A stretch of DNA of 64,000 nt, taken from positions 248,001 through 312,000 of the forward strand of contig NW_019154049.1 of the NCBI RefSeq assembly GCF_001653235.2, read 5' to 3'. Positions 44,023 to 54,989 of this stretch are shown here, piece after piece. This DNA comes from Pochonia chlamydosporia 170 (Eukaryota; Ascomycota; Sordariomycetes; Hypocreales; Clavicipitaceae). The first letter of the stretch is position 1. Each line of letters starts with the position of its first letter. The notes beneath the pieces are model-generated. The model was not told where the DNA came from, ran no database searches, and saw only the letters and a program-made list of their open reading frames with translations. The position numbers and the translations under genes were made by a program.

Positions 44023-47000
44023 TTATGATTCAGTTCCGATTTTGAGGTCTTCATTGCCATCATCCAGACCATCGTGCATGTTGAGAGCCACGTCGGGACG
44101 GAAATGCTGGTACGCATATTTCGTTGAGCTTGCGTCCGTCACTAGCAGCTTAAACACAACCCTGGCCGATTTCCTTCTCCGACTTCCGCTCTGTGATATC
44201 ACCAGTTCCTGCAGCGTGGCTAGGAGTGTCCGGATGTCCTCCTGCATGGCACAGGCCTGTGATCACGGATCATGTCACGAATTTCCGAAGCCTCCATCAA
44301 ATCTCGGGCCGGTCCCTCTTCAGCCTCTCATTTCATTTCAAGAAACTTGACTTGCCAGCGATTTTGAGGCAGTGCCCGAGTTCCCTTCATAATTTGCAAG
44401 TCTGCTCACTTGCCTCGGGCTGCCGCTGACATGATAGGCATACCTTGTTCCAGTCCTACTAGCAGCTGGAGGAAAGATCAGCTTAACCGACAGACTCCCA
44501 CTGGTGGCTGAAATAATAACATCGAAGTCAATACGAAGCAAGTTCCCGGTGCGAAGCGTGCCAATGATGTTCGTCGGTATTTCTTGTTCGACATCATTGA
44601 TTTGAAAACCGTAGCTTTCAAATAAAAGTTTCTTGGCGAGGTTGACTTGATACTTATGCTCGAGCTGGCACAATATCTGGCCTGTCACTCTTGAACTCAT
44701 GAGCGACAGTTCCTCCGTCCGTAGGATCTCGACGTAAAACAGTGTTGCAATAAGATGATGCGCAGCGACTCGTAGAGACTCTCGCGCGGGATTTGTGTCG
44801 CTAAAATGATCTTTAGTTTGCCTGGAAAGATCTTCAAGCTGCGAAACGTCATCTAGCTCGGGCCTTTTCTGCATGTCCATATTCAGTCTGTGGAATCTCT
44901 GGAGCTCCTCTCTCGATAATTTTGATGCGAAGGTCTTCCAAATTGGTTCGGTTTCCATTGAATGCATGAAAGAGCTCCAGAGTCGAAAGGGGAATGCGCG
45001 AACCGGAGGTGGCCTTGGATCTTTTGAGGCTTTTGGTGAATGTTCTTCCCCTTCAATTCTACCAGTCCCGATAGAAATGGCAATGTCGAGATGATAATCT
45101 GGCGCCCAGAGGAACCGAGCTTCCTGAACGGCCAACTCAATGGGGCAATTGTACTTGAGTCCGCCATCTTGGAAGTTTCCTCTTTTGGTAGGGTAAGCTG
45201 GAAAGTAGCCAGGTGCTGCAGAAGTGCAGCGTCCCCTAGCAGAATCAGGTACACGAATGTAGTACAGTAAAAAGAAGGGGTTGCAAAAATAGGCTCTTAC
45301 GCTTGCCAAATCTCGAGTTCATCTTCTGGCCTGTTCTGTCGGTAGACTTTGGCTCCTGAGTTGTCTGTGAGTCAACTGCACATGAGATGATCAATCAGGA
45401 CTGACCTCGACATTGATCTCTTCTGCTATAGTTTGCTAATAGAACGACCTCTTCTGTCAAGCAGTCTGTCGTGGTTACTGCGACTTTTATTGATCTTTGT
45501 TCTTCTCCAGACTCCTGTAGTTTTAGTACGGATGTACTGCCAAATAAGGTCCTCCGAGTGTTGTCACCAAAGGCCTCTTGGAGAGCGTTTTCAATTGGCG
45601 CCGCTCGATACAAGCTGTCGTGAAACAAAGCCGATATATAGTTCCAAATTTTGTTTTCACTGTGCCGTGTAAATGCTTTCTTTGCAAGATCCTCAAAAAC
45701 TCGACGGCATTCCGTCGCCTTCCACAGATTACATGCGAGACCGAGTGAAATAATACCACCTGCACGGATTTAGTTATACGGAATGAGAGGTGTTGAATTG
45801 ATACATACCCGTGCTTGTTCCAACAACTAAATCGAAAAACTGATGAATAGGGATACCTAGACCAATTTCTTCCTCCAAGACCTCCAATATGGTGACAGAG
45901 ACCATGCCGCGAACACCGCCACCGTCGAGGGACAGTATCCTAACGCCTGCTGTACTGGGTTTCAATCGAAAGGTCCAAAGTTTAGGCTCCTGTTTACTAG
46001 ACATTTGGCATAAGCTACAGTCTGACAAAGAAATAGTACCTCTCTGTGTATCAAACGTCCCAAATCTTCGAATACAGCTTTCGCAGATTGCGTGTCCGCA
46101 CGCTAATACTTCTTGTGGAATATCTGATATGCAGAAGAAACACGCAGTGTTTGAAAACACTATCGTCCACATATCTTGCTCTACTTTCAATGTCTGACGA
46201 TGCTCCATTATAACCGCTTGTATGTAATTGTCTCGATGGCCATGATGATCGTGTAACTTCTCCCCTATCGTCCGATGGTAGAGCCGGAGTTGATCAAAGA
46301 ATCTTTTCAAGCGAATTTCGTCAAAGGGAGACTCGAAATCGCCCTGCCCAATGACTCTTCCGTGCTTGTTTTGGTGCAAACCACCATGAGTGTCTCTGGT
46401 GTTCTGGCATTGGCCCCCTGAATTGTGATATTTGCATCGACCCCGCTCATAATGTTCTGTATACGCTGTTTTGCACTTATCTCGGTAATGAACATCAAAA
46501 TTTACATTTGGGTGCAGGACTAAATTGATATTTCAGTCAGTCTTGACATGCATGATATTGGGAATGAAGTATTGCGCATATTCTTTTATGCCCAACGTAC
46601 TAAAATCATCATTTTTCAAGGTTGCAAATGACATGTAAGACGCGAGGAGTCGGGCAAGTCGGTCATCTGTACCAGCAGGACTTTCACCAAGATTTGCCAT
46701 TTCGATTGCTTCTATGAGGTGCGTGATATAGTCGCTGAAGTTCTGCGGCGGTGGACTGACCGACTTGAGGACAGCGTGGAAATCAAAAGGACGATCAGGA
46801 TCCCTGGTAAAATGAATAAATGCATTGTTAAAGAACAGATGTAGCTGGGTTGTGTTAAGTCTCGTCCAGAGATTCCTTTTTTTGTTCTGTATCTGTTGGC
46901 ATTCAAAGAGCAAACGTCGTCGTAACTGAAGAACTTGGTCCTGGAGCACATCAGGGGCAACTAGTTCCTTGGAAGGTACGTAAATAACCCGTACCTCAGT

Positions 47001-48461
47001 GAAATACAGTTTAATGAGATCATGCACTGACTTTGGACCGGACTGAGGCTGGCAAGCTACGTTGGACCATGCCTCTGCAATCTTCCGGAGCCCATGGTCA
47101 ATGATTGGCATATCTCGAAAACGATGGAGAAGGTCTTTTGTGGCGGTATCTTCATCCAACCACTCCTCCAGATGATTTCGTGTGCCATTGATCACAATGA
47201 CCACCCGTGGCAACGCAGGCTGGTTGACAGACTTGGTGAGGGACTTATCCGCCCATACAATAAGTTGGCTCAATGCAACCTCTGTAGTATTAGGCTGCTG
47301 GGTGACGAAGCAAATAATCTCGCTGAAGGAATAGAGCATGCGTGGATATAGGTCTCGAACTGCATAGGTTCGACCTGGCATGCTTTCAACGGTTTCCGTG
47401 TTCGTCGAACGCAGTGGTGTTTCGCCTACGGACCTGAATGTCCTCTCTTCGGTGGACCCCGATCGATTCCCCAATTGGCGAACATAACTAAACAAAGTTA
47501 GTTCCCAGAATCTTCATAAGGCAGGAAGCGTTTCTTCCACCTACTCATACCATGCTACCCCGTTTTCACTCATCTTTTTCTTGATTTTGGCAGATAGTGG
47601 TTGGGAATCTCCACCATCAAGCCCTTCGCAGTCAGCAAATAGGAATGGAGTTTGGCTGTCCAAGGTGCTGCCATCGGCATAAAGGTGAACGTCGGCGCTG
47701 TTTGGCGAACCGTCCGCAAGACCCGGTACGGGCGTAGGAAAGTGCCGATCTTGCTCAATCGCTTCATTTTCCGCGGGTCGTACCGTTAAGAGGGCTTTCT
47801 AGTAGGTTCTCGAGCATTAGACTTGATACGATCACGGCTTAAAATCTTGGAGAAAGGGATATTCTTACAATCAATGTAGACTTGCCACTACCAGTTGTTC
47901 CTATAAATGATACGAGGGATGGATACTGATTTCGGCGATTCTCGAACTTGGAAAGAGCGACAGTACGTTGATAGACGTCCGTATTGACTAGTTCAGGCTG
48001 ATCAACACGCTTCCCCGGCGTTAGACCAAACCATAAGGAACCCGTATCGGCTTCGTGCAAATGAGTCATCTTCTCTGGATCATTTTCGCTAGTAAAGATA
48101 CTGTCAACGAGGTCATAAGTCGCTACGGGGATTTGTCGATGCCGAGAGTCGCACCCATCATGGCGTCTCTCCTTCATCCAATCGGCTTGACAATAGATGT
48201 TATCTTCCCGAGGACACCCAGGGCAAAAAGCCATGTGGGATTTCCGGCGCTCATCGCAACCAAAGGAACATTTGTGGTTACTGAGCTCCCTAGATCTGAC
48301 GAAGTGAGTTGTGATCCAAGCCAACATCACAGAGGATGGATGACGTACGATTCATTTTTGTCTGTAGTAGACAGACTCATGCGTGTCTCTGCTGATGAGG
48401 AGTACTTGCTACCATTTCTTTTGAGGCCCACGGGATAAGCGTGCCCCGCGGTCCCAGACAT
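44023..48461 (-). CDS. Zinc-ribbon/GTPase/RING/patatin multidomain protein, about 1284 aa
   Basis: Nine exons: 48461-48349, 48295-47869, 47798-47551, 47487-46601, 46519-45809, 45759-45406, 45355-45301, 45235-44410 and 44256-44023; all GT-AG with phases that join. Domains in order: an N-terminal Cys/His zinc-binding segment (CSFGCDERR...CPGCPRE...C...C), a GTPase-type P-loop GTTGSGKS at 170-177 with DCEG at 236-239, a RING-like cluster (CFFC...CGHAICESC...CSLC, about 685-729), and a patatin lipase domain with oxyanion loop DGGGVRG (757-763), nucleophile GTSTG (Ser794) and catalytic Asp in DGG (955-957). The architecture matches a fungal 'FabD/lysophospholipase-like' family I know from memory. 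If exon 9 is not used, exon 8 runs on to a stop at 44338 (1230 aa). Predicted to hydrolyse lipids when switched on by nucleotide; that is inference. Confidence 0.87.
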
Positions 48462-49623
48462 CCTTTCGAGTCCGTCTAGTCCGAAGTTCTGGTACTTATC
48501 TGAAGCCTCTGAGGACTCTGGGTTCCTTGAAGCCCGAAGCCACTCCCAACAGTCAAAGTATATGCCTTGGGCATGAAATCAGAAAGCGAGCGTTATCGTT
48601 TCTCTCAAAGCAAGTATTGGATCTCATGAAGTTAGGCTGGATAGTGTATATGCATGGGAACTAAGCAAGCGCCAAGTGGTACACTGGCCAGGTGTGAAAG
48701 CATCAGGCAACTGGGTCTGGGTCGATTAAATACATGGACCTAATTCTCTTGCAAAGGAGACCAGACAGTAACCTAACATTGAAACATAAAACCTTGAATG
48801 TGATTGGGAAGGCCCTTCTAGGGTCCTGGGCGGTGGCACTGGGACATCTAGAGGCGGAGTGCACTACCAACGCCCTACAGCGACAAATTACCGCCTCTGC
48901 TGTGCATCTTGCGCCATACTCTCATAAAGCCGTTGTATTTCAATCTCAAGAGCTATTAATATAAAATGCCTTTGCCTTCTCCTCTTCTTTGAGAAGAGAG
49001 GAAGGAGATATCTTCCTTGCATTCCTTTTGCTTCTCACACTCTGTCGGTTAATCCCTTAAGATGATTGGCTAAGAATCCCAACGAGTGCACCACCACACA
49101 AGCCCACACGGGACGAGCCGCCAGAAAATTCAGATCAAATCAAATGGTTTTAATGTCTGGTTTCATTGGGCGCCTCAGGTAACGGAACAGTACATACATG
49201 TATGTAGGTATATATCAATTGATGTCAATACATTAATGCAGCGGTGACGTGTCAGACTATCCTCCAATCAACTGAAACATTTCTAAAAACAAATCCGTCC
49301 AGTCTGGCCGCATGTGCATAGAAGCGGCTACTGACCGCAGCAGCTGAATGATGAGATATAATACCATTCTTTCGAGTCCATGCCTACTCCCCTCATTTCG
49401 GCTTTGCGACATTCGTGGGTTCTGTTCACCTTCGTCGCTATTATGTTATTCTCCTTTGAGCCTCGCTAATCGGCTGTGTTTCCACGGCATTCAGACTACA
49501 CCGACACACCGTATCATTGAAACTTCCGACATATTCCAGGAGGATCAGACCCGACTACGTTCCCCCTGAAGGGATTTTAGAATCCAACACAGGCGTACTG
49601 AGAACCCAAACAGCCTTCTAACA
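48462..49623. promoter_or_regulatory. Divergent promoter of the patatin and GTPase genes
   Basis: A 1.16-kb region between the start codons of the two outward-facing NTPase genes, the only space for both promoters. A TATAAAA element on the + strand lies at 48960-48966. No coding sequence recognised. Shared regulation is inferred from the layout only. Confidence 0.5.
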
Positions 49624-50742
49624 ATGGCCGAAGAAGTTGATGATCAGGAAAATGTAGGTAATACCGGGAAGCGGTCAGCTGGTTTGAACACTGACATGGA
49701 GAGTAGCTACCCTTCAAAGAAGCTGACCTGCTTAACTGCATTGACCAAGAGAGTTTTCTTGTCACAGTTATGGGCTTAACTGGTGTTGGCAAATCGAATT
49801 TGCTTGAACGACTTGGCGCAACATCTCTGCGCACGGTTGATGGCGCTATGGTCGGCCATAGACTCGAATCTCGTAAGTATCATATACATATAGCTAGTCG
49901 TTCCGAGAGGGAGGCGGTAGTAACCGAAGGTAGATACGAGGACAGTTAACTTTTACTCCTTGAAATACCGAGATCAACACTTTCTCTTTATCGACACACC
50001 AGGATTTGAGGACGGTGCGCGTCAAAATTCCGACATACTCCAAATCATAGCACAGCATCTGGCGACTTCGTACAATCACAAGAAATATCCAGATTCTGTC
50101 ATCTACGTATCCAAGATTACAGAGACAAGATTTATGGGTCATGCGAGGAAGAACTTGGATTTATTTGAAGAGGTCTGCGGGACCGACAGCATGGAAATGG
50201 TGACGCTTCTCACTACTATGTGGGATACTGCCGGACAGGTGCCTCCAACTAGGATATCAGACTTTGAATCCCGGGAAGAAGAGTTGATCACCAAATACTG
50301 GAACGAGATGATTCAACAGGGCGCAAAACCTCGTCGTAGTGACAATACAAGAGACTCACTGCTTCCAATACTGGATCAATGCATTGCCCGTCGAGCGCAG
50401 TTGCAAGAGCAGGGTCGGACGCACCCCGCACTACAGCTCCAGACGGAGCTGGTAGAGGACAACCGGAAACTGATAGATACCTCTGCCGGTTCGCTTCTGG
50501 CACATGAATTCAGGCAAACGGAGAAGCGGCTCGAGAACCACAAAGAACGCTTGTCGAAATATCTTGAGGAGGACCCACAAAATGAACGCCTTGCAAGGAG
50601 AATTGAGGCGGTGGAGTATGAAATTCAAGAGAATAAAGAGGCAGAGGATAGGCTTAGATACTGGACAATCGCGGGGATAAGTACCGCCTTCATCGCTGCT
50701 CTTGGGGGACTTCTTGGGCTTATCTTGAGTGCTGCAAGGTAA
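49624..50742 (+). CDS. AIG1/GIMAP-like small GTPase with C-terminal membrane anchor, 330 aa
   Basis: Three exons: 49624-49653, 49707-49872 and 49946-50742. Introns are GTAGGT...GAGTAG and GTAAGT...GACAG; joined length is 331 codons. The first exon is a 10-residue acidic start. Exon 2 carries the G1 P-loop GLTGVGKS (33-40); exon 3 begins with the G3 motif DTPG (82-85, in FLFIDTPGFEDG). A candidate G4 is TTMWDTAG. A long charged helical region (about 225-300, coiled-coil-like) leads to a hydrophobic C-terminal helix (WTIAGISTAFIAALGGLLGLIL), a tail anchor. This is the layout of plant/animal AIG1/GIMAP-type GTPases on organelle or endomembranes. Without splicing the P-loop would be lost. Divergent from the patatin gene. 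Confidence 0.85.
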
Positions 50743-51854
50743 ACGGAAGAATGTTTCCCGAAAGTCGTTTTGCATCCCAGTTCTCTTGTACCAGATGTGT
50801 TGGGTAGCACCTCCGGCACCTAAAATCTGCGGTTTTTCGCTGCAAAGAAACTTCCGTTGTTGTCTGCTTCCAATTAGATCAGGTTTCACAAGATTGGGGG
50901 CAATTTCGAAATACAACTAGAGCTGCCTACCCCATCAATACTATTCTTCCTGGCCGTCGCCTTCTCGCCAGATGAGATTACCACTTGCCGACCCCATGTT
51001 TGGAATATTAACGATTTCCTGAGACGGCAACTGGTAATCAGGGTTGCCAGCTCCGCCTCGTTGTCTAGCCTTTGGTGCGGCACTATTCGGAACTTTTGGA
51101 CAAACTCTTGGCGTACACTTCGCTTCTCAACTCTTCCATGTTCCCCTTTTGGCGGCTTTGGGACATGCCATGAACCCCAAGTCCGGCTCGCTTTTATCCC
51201 AATTTTCTCCCGGGGAAAAGCCCTGAACACTTTCATGTAGGTGAATAAGAAAAAGACCGGTAGAGAAAAGGACATGAGTACAGGGTGCGGCAAGAACGGA
51301 ATAGGAGAACTCAGGAGTCAGGAGTCAGGTCACGGACCATAGAGTGGGAAAAGGAGAAGGTGACACAGGTCAAAATCTCGTCTCAAGAGCCAGACACGTA
51401 CCCGACGGTATGGTTGACAACATGAAGAACAACTGCATCTGGGCGCACAAAGGACATCGATTATGAACCAGCTGGAACTGCTCACCTATGGTATCCACGA
51501 TAATGTGATCAATTTGCCGCGTCGCAAAACCATGCGCTGTCTTTCCTGAACTTATTTTGCTGGCCATTGCGTCTTCCATAATACATTCAAAATAGAACAA
51601 AGCTCTTCATTAGAAGCCTAGCTAAAAGACTATCGAGTAAAGATACAATTTGAGCGGTAATTTGCAATGTTGAACTGGCCACAGAGACTCTCCGACGGAT
51701 TAAGACTTCCACATGTGAACACTTGGTTGTTAAGTTTTGCTCATTTCCTTCCTCCGAAGCGACTCATTATCGTCATTAAGTCATAGACTCCCAGCAAAAT
51801 GAGCTTTGGCAAAGCCTGCCCCTCGTTCATCCTCCATAGTAGCAAAGTAAGCTA
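50743..51854. other. Convergent intergenic region, about 1.1 kb
   Basis: Holds two minus-strand frames (51293-50886 and 51600-51370) without family resemblance, not called, and a short TCAGGAG direct repeat at about 51311-51328. Otherwise empty. Confidence 0.45.
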
Positions 51855-52576
51855 TTACATCATAGCGCCACCAGCAAACAAAACACCAGCGACGAACAAA
51901 GCATCGAGTGTAGCATCACGGCGCAAGGGAGCTGCAGCATTAGAAGTGGTACTGCTGGTCGCCGCGGTCTGAGATCCGGTCTGCCCGCCTGCAGTGGGTG
52001 TAGGGGTGATGGTCGTCATACCACCGGTAGAATCTGTCTTCGTCACAGGGGCGGTAGGTTGGCTGCCGGCTCCTTCAAAGGTCTTGGTAAGCTGATTGAT
52101 GTCAGTCAGCCTGGAAGCAGAGACGGAGATGCTCTGCACCATGCCGGTGGCATCAGGGCTGTATTTAGTGCTGGAGAAGCCACAAGTTGACATCAAGTTA
52201 TTTATATCTAGGCTACAAGTTAGGCTTGTACATATTATGATCCGACTGCACACTTACCATTTAGATCATCCTGATCGGCGCGGTTGTCGTCTCTCTTGGT
52301 GCTGTTGGCACTCTGATGCATGCAGTCGGCGCAGAGGGCAGCAATCTTGGCAACATCAAAACTATTGTTGGTGCAGATGCATTGCGCCTCGAGACGGTTC
52401 TCGTCGCGATCGATATCACTTCTGAGGTCGGTGTCGCACTTATTGCTCAGATCGCCAAGGGGCTTGCAAATGGTTTTGCATGAGTTGGGAGCGTCGCCCA
52501 TGTCAAAGCTGACTTTGGCGCTGACGCCGAGGAGAAGAGGCGCGATGGCCAAAGCAAGAGTCTTTACGGAGTGCAT
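51855..52576 (-). CDS. CFEM-like GPI-anchored cysteine-rich protein, 223 aa
   Basis: A cell-surface protein. Exons are 52576-52258 and 52207-51855 (intron GTAAGT...CCTAG, 50 nt). The signal peptide is MHSVKTLALAIAPLLLGVSA. The mature N-terminal half has spaced cysteines (CKTIC, CDTD, CICTN, CADC, then STCGF after the intron), a pattern resembling CFEM or appressorial CAP22-like proteins. A Thr/Ser/Pro-rich stalk follows, then a GPI signal: small residues with a basic pair before a hydrophobic tail (LDALFVAGVLFAGGAMM). A TATA-like AAATAAAT lies about 100 bp upstream on the minus strand. Predicted to sit on the outer wall; heme or iron uptake is possible but not shown because the full CFEM spacing is not exact. 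Confidence 0.75.
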
Positions 52577-54989
52577 GTTGATGATGGATCGGATAGTGTT
52601 TAGGTATTAATTGATGGATGAGGGCGTAGCTGAATGTGAATTGAGATTGTAACTGGATATGGGATGCAAGTTCGATTTATTTATCTGTTGCACTGCCCGT
52701 GACGTCAGTTTGGATTGTTGCAAGACCAACAACCTAATCATAGCCCATCGGCCATGCAAAGAAAAGACAAACAGGAAGATGCTGTGACCGGCAGGCACAC
52801 CACGGCGAGGATCCGAGGATGATCGACTCTCTACTCATGCACTTGAGTCAAACCTGCAAAGCAAAATCTCCACTTGTCGTCTCCCAATGCCGCCAAGTTT
52901 ACATTGGAAATGACAAGATGGGTCAGTCCATGCAACCCTACATATCCCCAACTTCCCCAGTTTTTTTCCAGAATCTCAGGACATCTACGGCTATGCACTG
53001 GACGTGTTGATCAAGCAACACGTAAGTGCGTCGTCAAGTCCCGATTTAGATACAAGTCGCGTGACCGCCTTCTCTGTACACGTAAACCCTCACATCTGCC
53101 GAAACAGAACAGAGACGACGATGTGGTCCAATTAAGAGCTTGTGTAAATTATCCAATCGACTTCAGAATGACAAGTTGAATCAAGCCCGGAGGCGCCCGG
53201 TTCGTCCCTCTTGTCAAACGGAGCAAGCCCCGAAGCCATGCCGTTTAGCATACCCGATTTAGACCACCCGAAAGAGGTTGGCGTAGATTACTCTATTTTC
53301 TTAGCACAAATGGAGAAGTCGCCTCGCAATCATTGCATAGCATGACAGACAACAGTCGGTTAAGCCGGCAATAGATGCGGAAACTAATGTGTACGGAAAT
53401 GCTTCTACCCTGACGGCATTCACTGGCGAGACCAAAGTTCAACTTGGATGTTTTTCATGTGGCGGATGAATTCCACTCTTTCCTGCAGGATTGTTGGTTG
53501 ACGACGTGGGAATGGAACATTAAGGTCTTGGCATATGTAATAGCCCATGGCTTCTCCATTAGAGTCCGCCTGCCCCATGGAATTGGGCTACCTCTGGTCA
53601 ATTTCTCTGTTTCACTGTGCAATGTCCCGGTTTTCAGTTTGCGGAAGCCATTGGGTAAGTGTGTGGTCTGATTTGGATCAAATACGCATAAAAATAGGGC
53701 AGCTTGTCCTGCGCCACGAGAACTGCCTACTCTGCCACACAAGGCAGACCCATGGCTTGGCCATTTGCAGGCGCATTGAGCCTTATGCGCCAAGTATGTC
53801 CGACACGCAATCACTTCGTGGACAGGAGGGCCTGTCGTTGAATCTGGCTGGTATTGGACAATTCATATAGAAGATGTTCTTCACGCGGCTTTCCAGCCTT
53901 GGCTAACTTATAATAATGGGGCAAATAAACATCGTAAGCATAAATCGCGGTTTAAAAAGCCTATTAGATGGCATGAATCTAATTATACCGCTCAAGCAGA
54001 CGTACGATGTATGGACAATAGAACTACTCTACCAGCATCGCTGATGCCGTGCTCATATTGGAGCCCTATAGCCTGGTTGTCGCCTACTGCTCTGTGTATT
54101 ACTGCATTCTTCATGGAGCCTCAAAATCATGATTTTTCCTTTTTAACATATTTAGAAAAGTCTGGTGTGTTCGTCATCTCGGGTTAGGCTCTCAATGGAC
54201 AGTTAGTGGCAGAATCGATGTCATGATAAGCACAGAGCATTGGACGCAACGGTTCAAGCTGATTGGATTCACTCACATTGATCTTTTAAGGCCTGAGTAG
54301 TAAAATACTCTTTGTGGCGATATTATCGCCAACCAAACCGAATTTGTCTTCTATGATATCCTCTCTTACGTAGGCCATAGCGTGAAGCAATAATGTTGCC
54401 CTTTCAGGAGAGATTTGTATCCCGTCTGGTTGATATTGCGGAGACAGGCGTAGATTCAAGAAACGACTCGGCTCCTGGAACTAAAGAATGCTGACGATGC
54501 CAAAGACTGGCTTGACCGAAGGAGCCGATACCTGGGTCCACTGATATGCTCCGGACCAGCAATTCTTTCTGACAAGAGCTGGAGTTCTTAGTCATGGGTG
54601 AAACTCGTCACTTAGAGCAGATGTCCTCTCTGTATAGCCTATCTCATAATAATGAGAAGGAAGAATTGATGAAACCGTAACCAACCACATCGGATGTCGA
54701 AAACTGAATTCCCTCAGATTCGTGCGAATGGAAACCTGGGTACTTCCGGGTCAAAGCTGCGAAATGAACACCTAGAGCCTCTAAATTTGTCTATAAAGTT
54801 TATTACATATAATATTATACAGCTGGAAAGAAAATATGCTGTGCAGAGCTGCAAAGCGACACTCTACGATGTCACTTGTCAACCCCACGCTTCAAGACTC
54901 AGCGGCACACAATTTGTGACTCGAGCAATCGCCAGAATAGGTGGATGGAAAAGAAGTTCAAAAAGTCAGACCGTGATAGACGTAACATC
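52577..54989. other. Gene-poor stretch, 2.4 kb
   Basis: Between the CFEM-like gene and the 3' end of the L-amino-acid oxidase gene. Only small unrelated frames; no transposon sequence recognised. Confidence 0.5.

Noticed and set aside
45661..45800. Apparent frameshift in the patatin gene near the catalytic region
   Set aside because: Arose from misreading one T in a block boundary; on recheck the frame is open and the catalytic GTSTG is intact.
47365..47385. GGTTCGACC, a B-box-like string
   Set aside because: Lies inside the GTPase region of the patatin gene coding sequence and has no tRNA fold around it.
50886..51600. Two minus-strand frames downstream of the GTPase gene
   Set aside because: No domain, no consistent splice joining, and composition like surrounding non-coding DNA.
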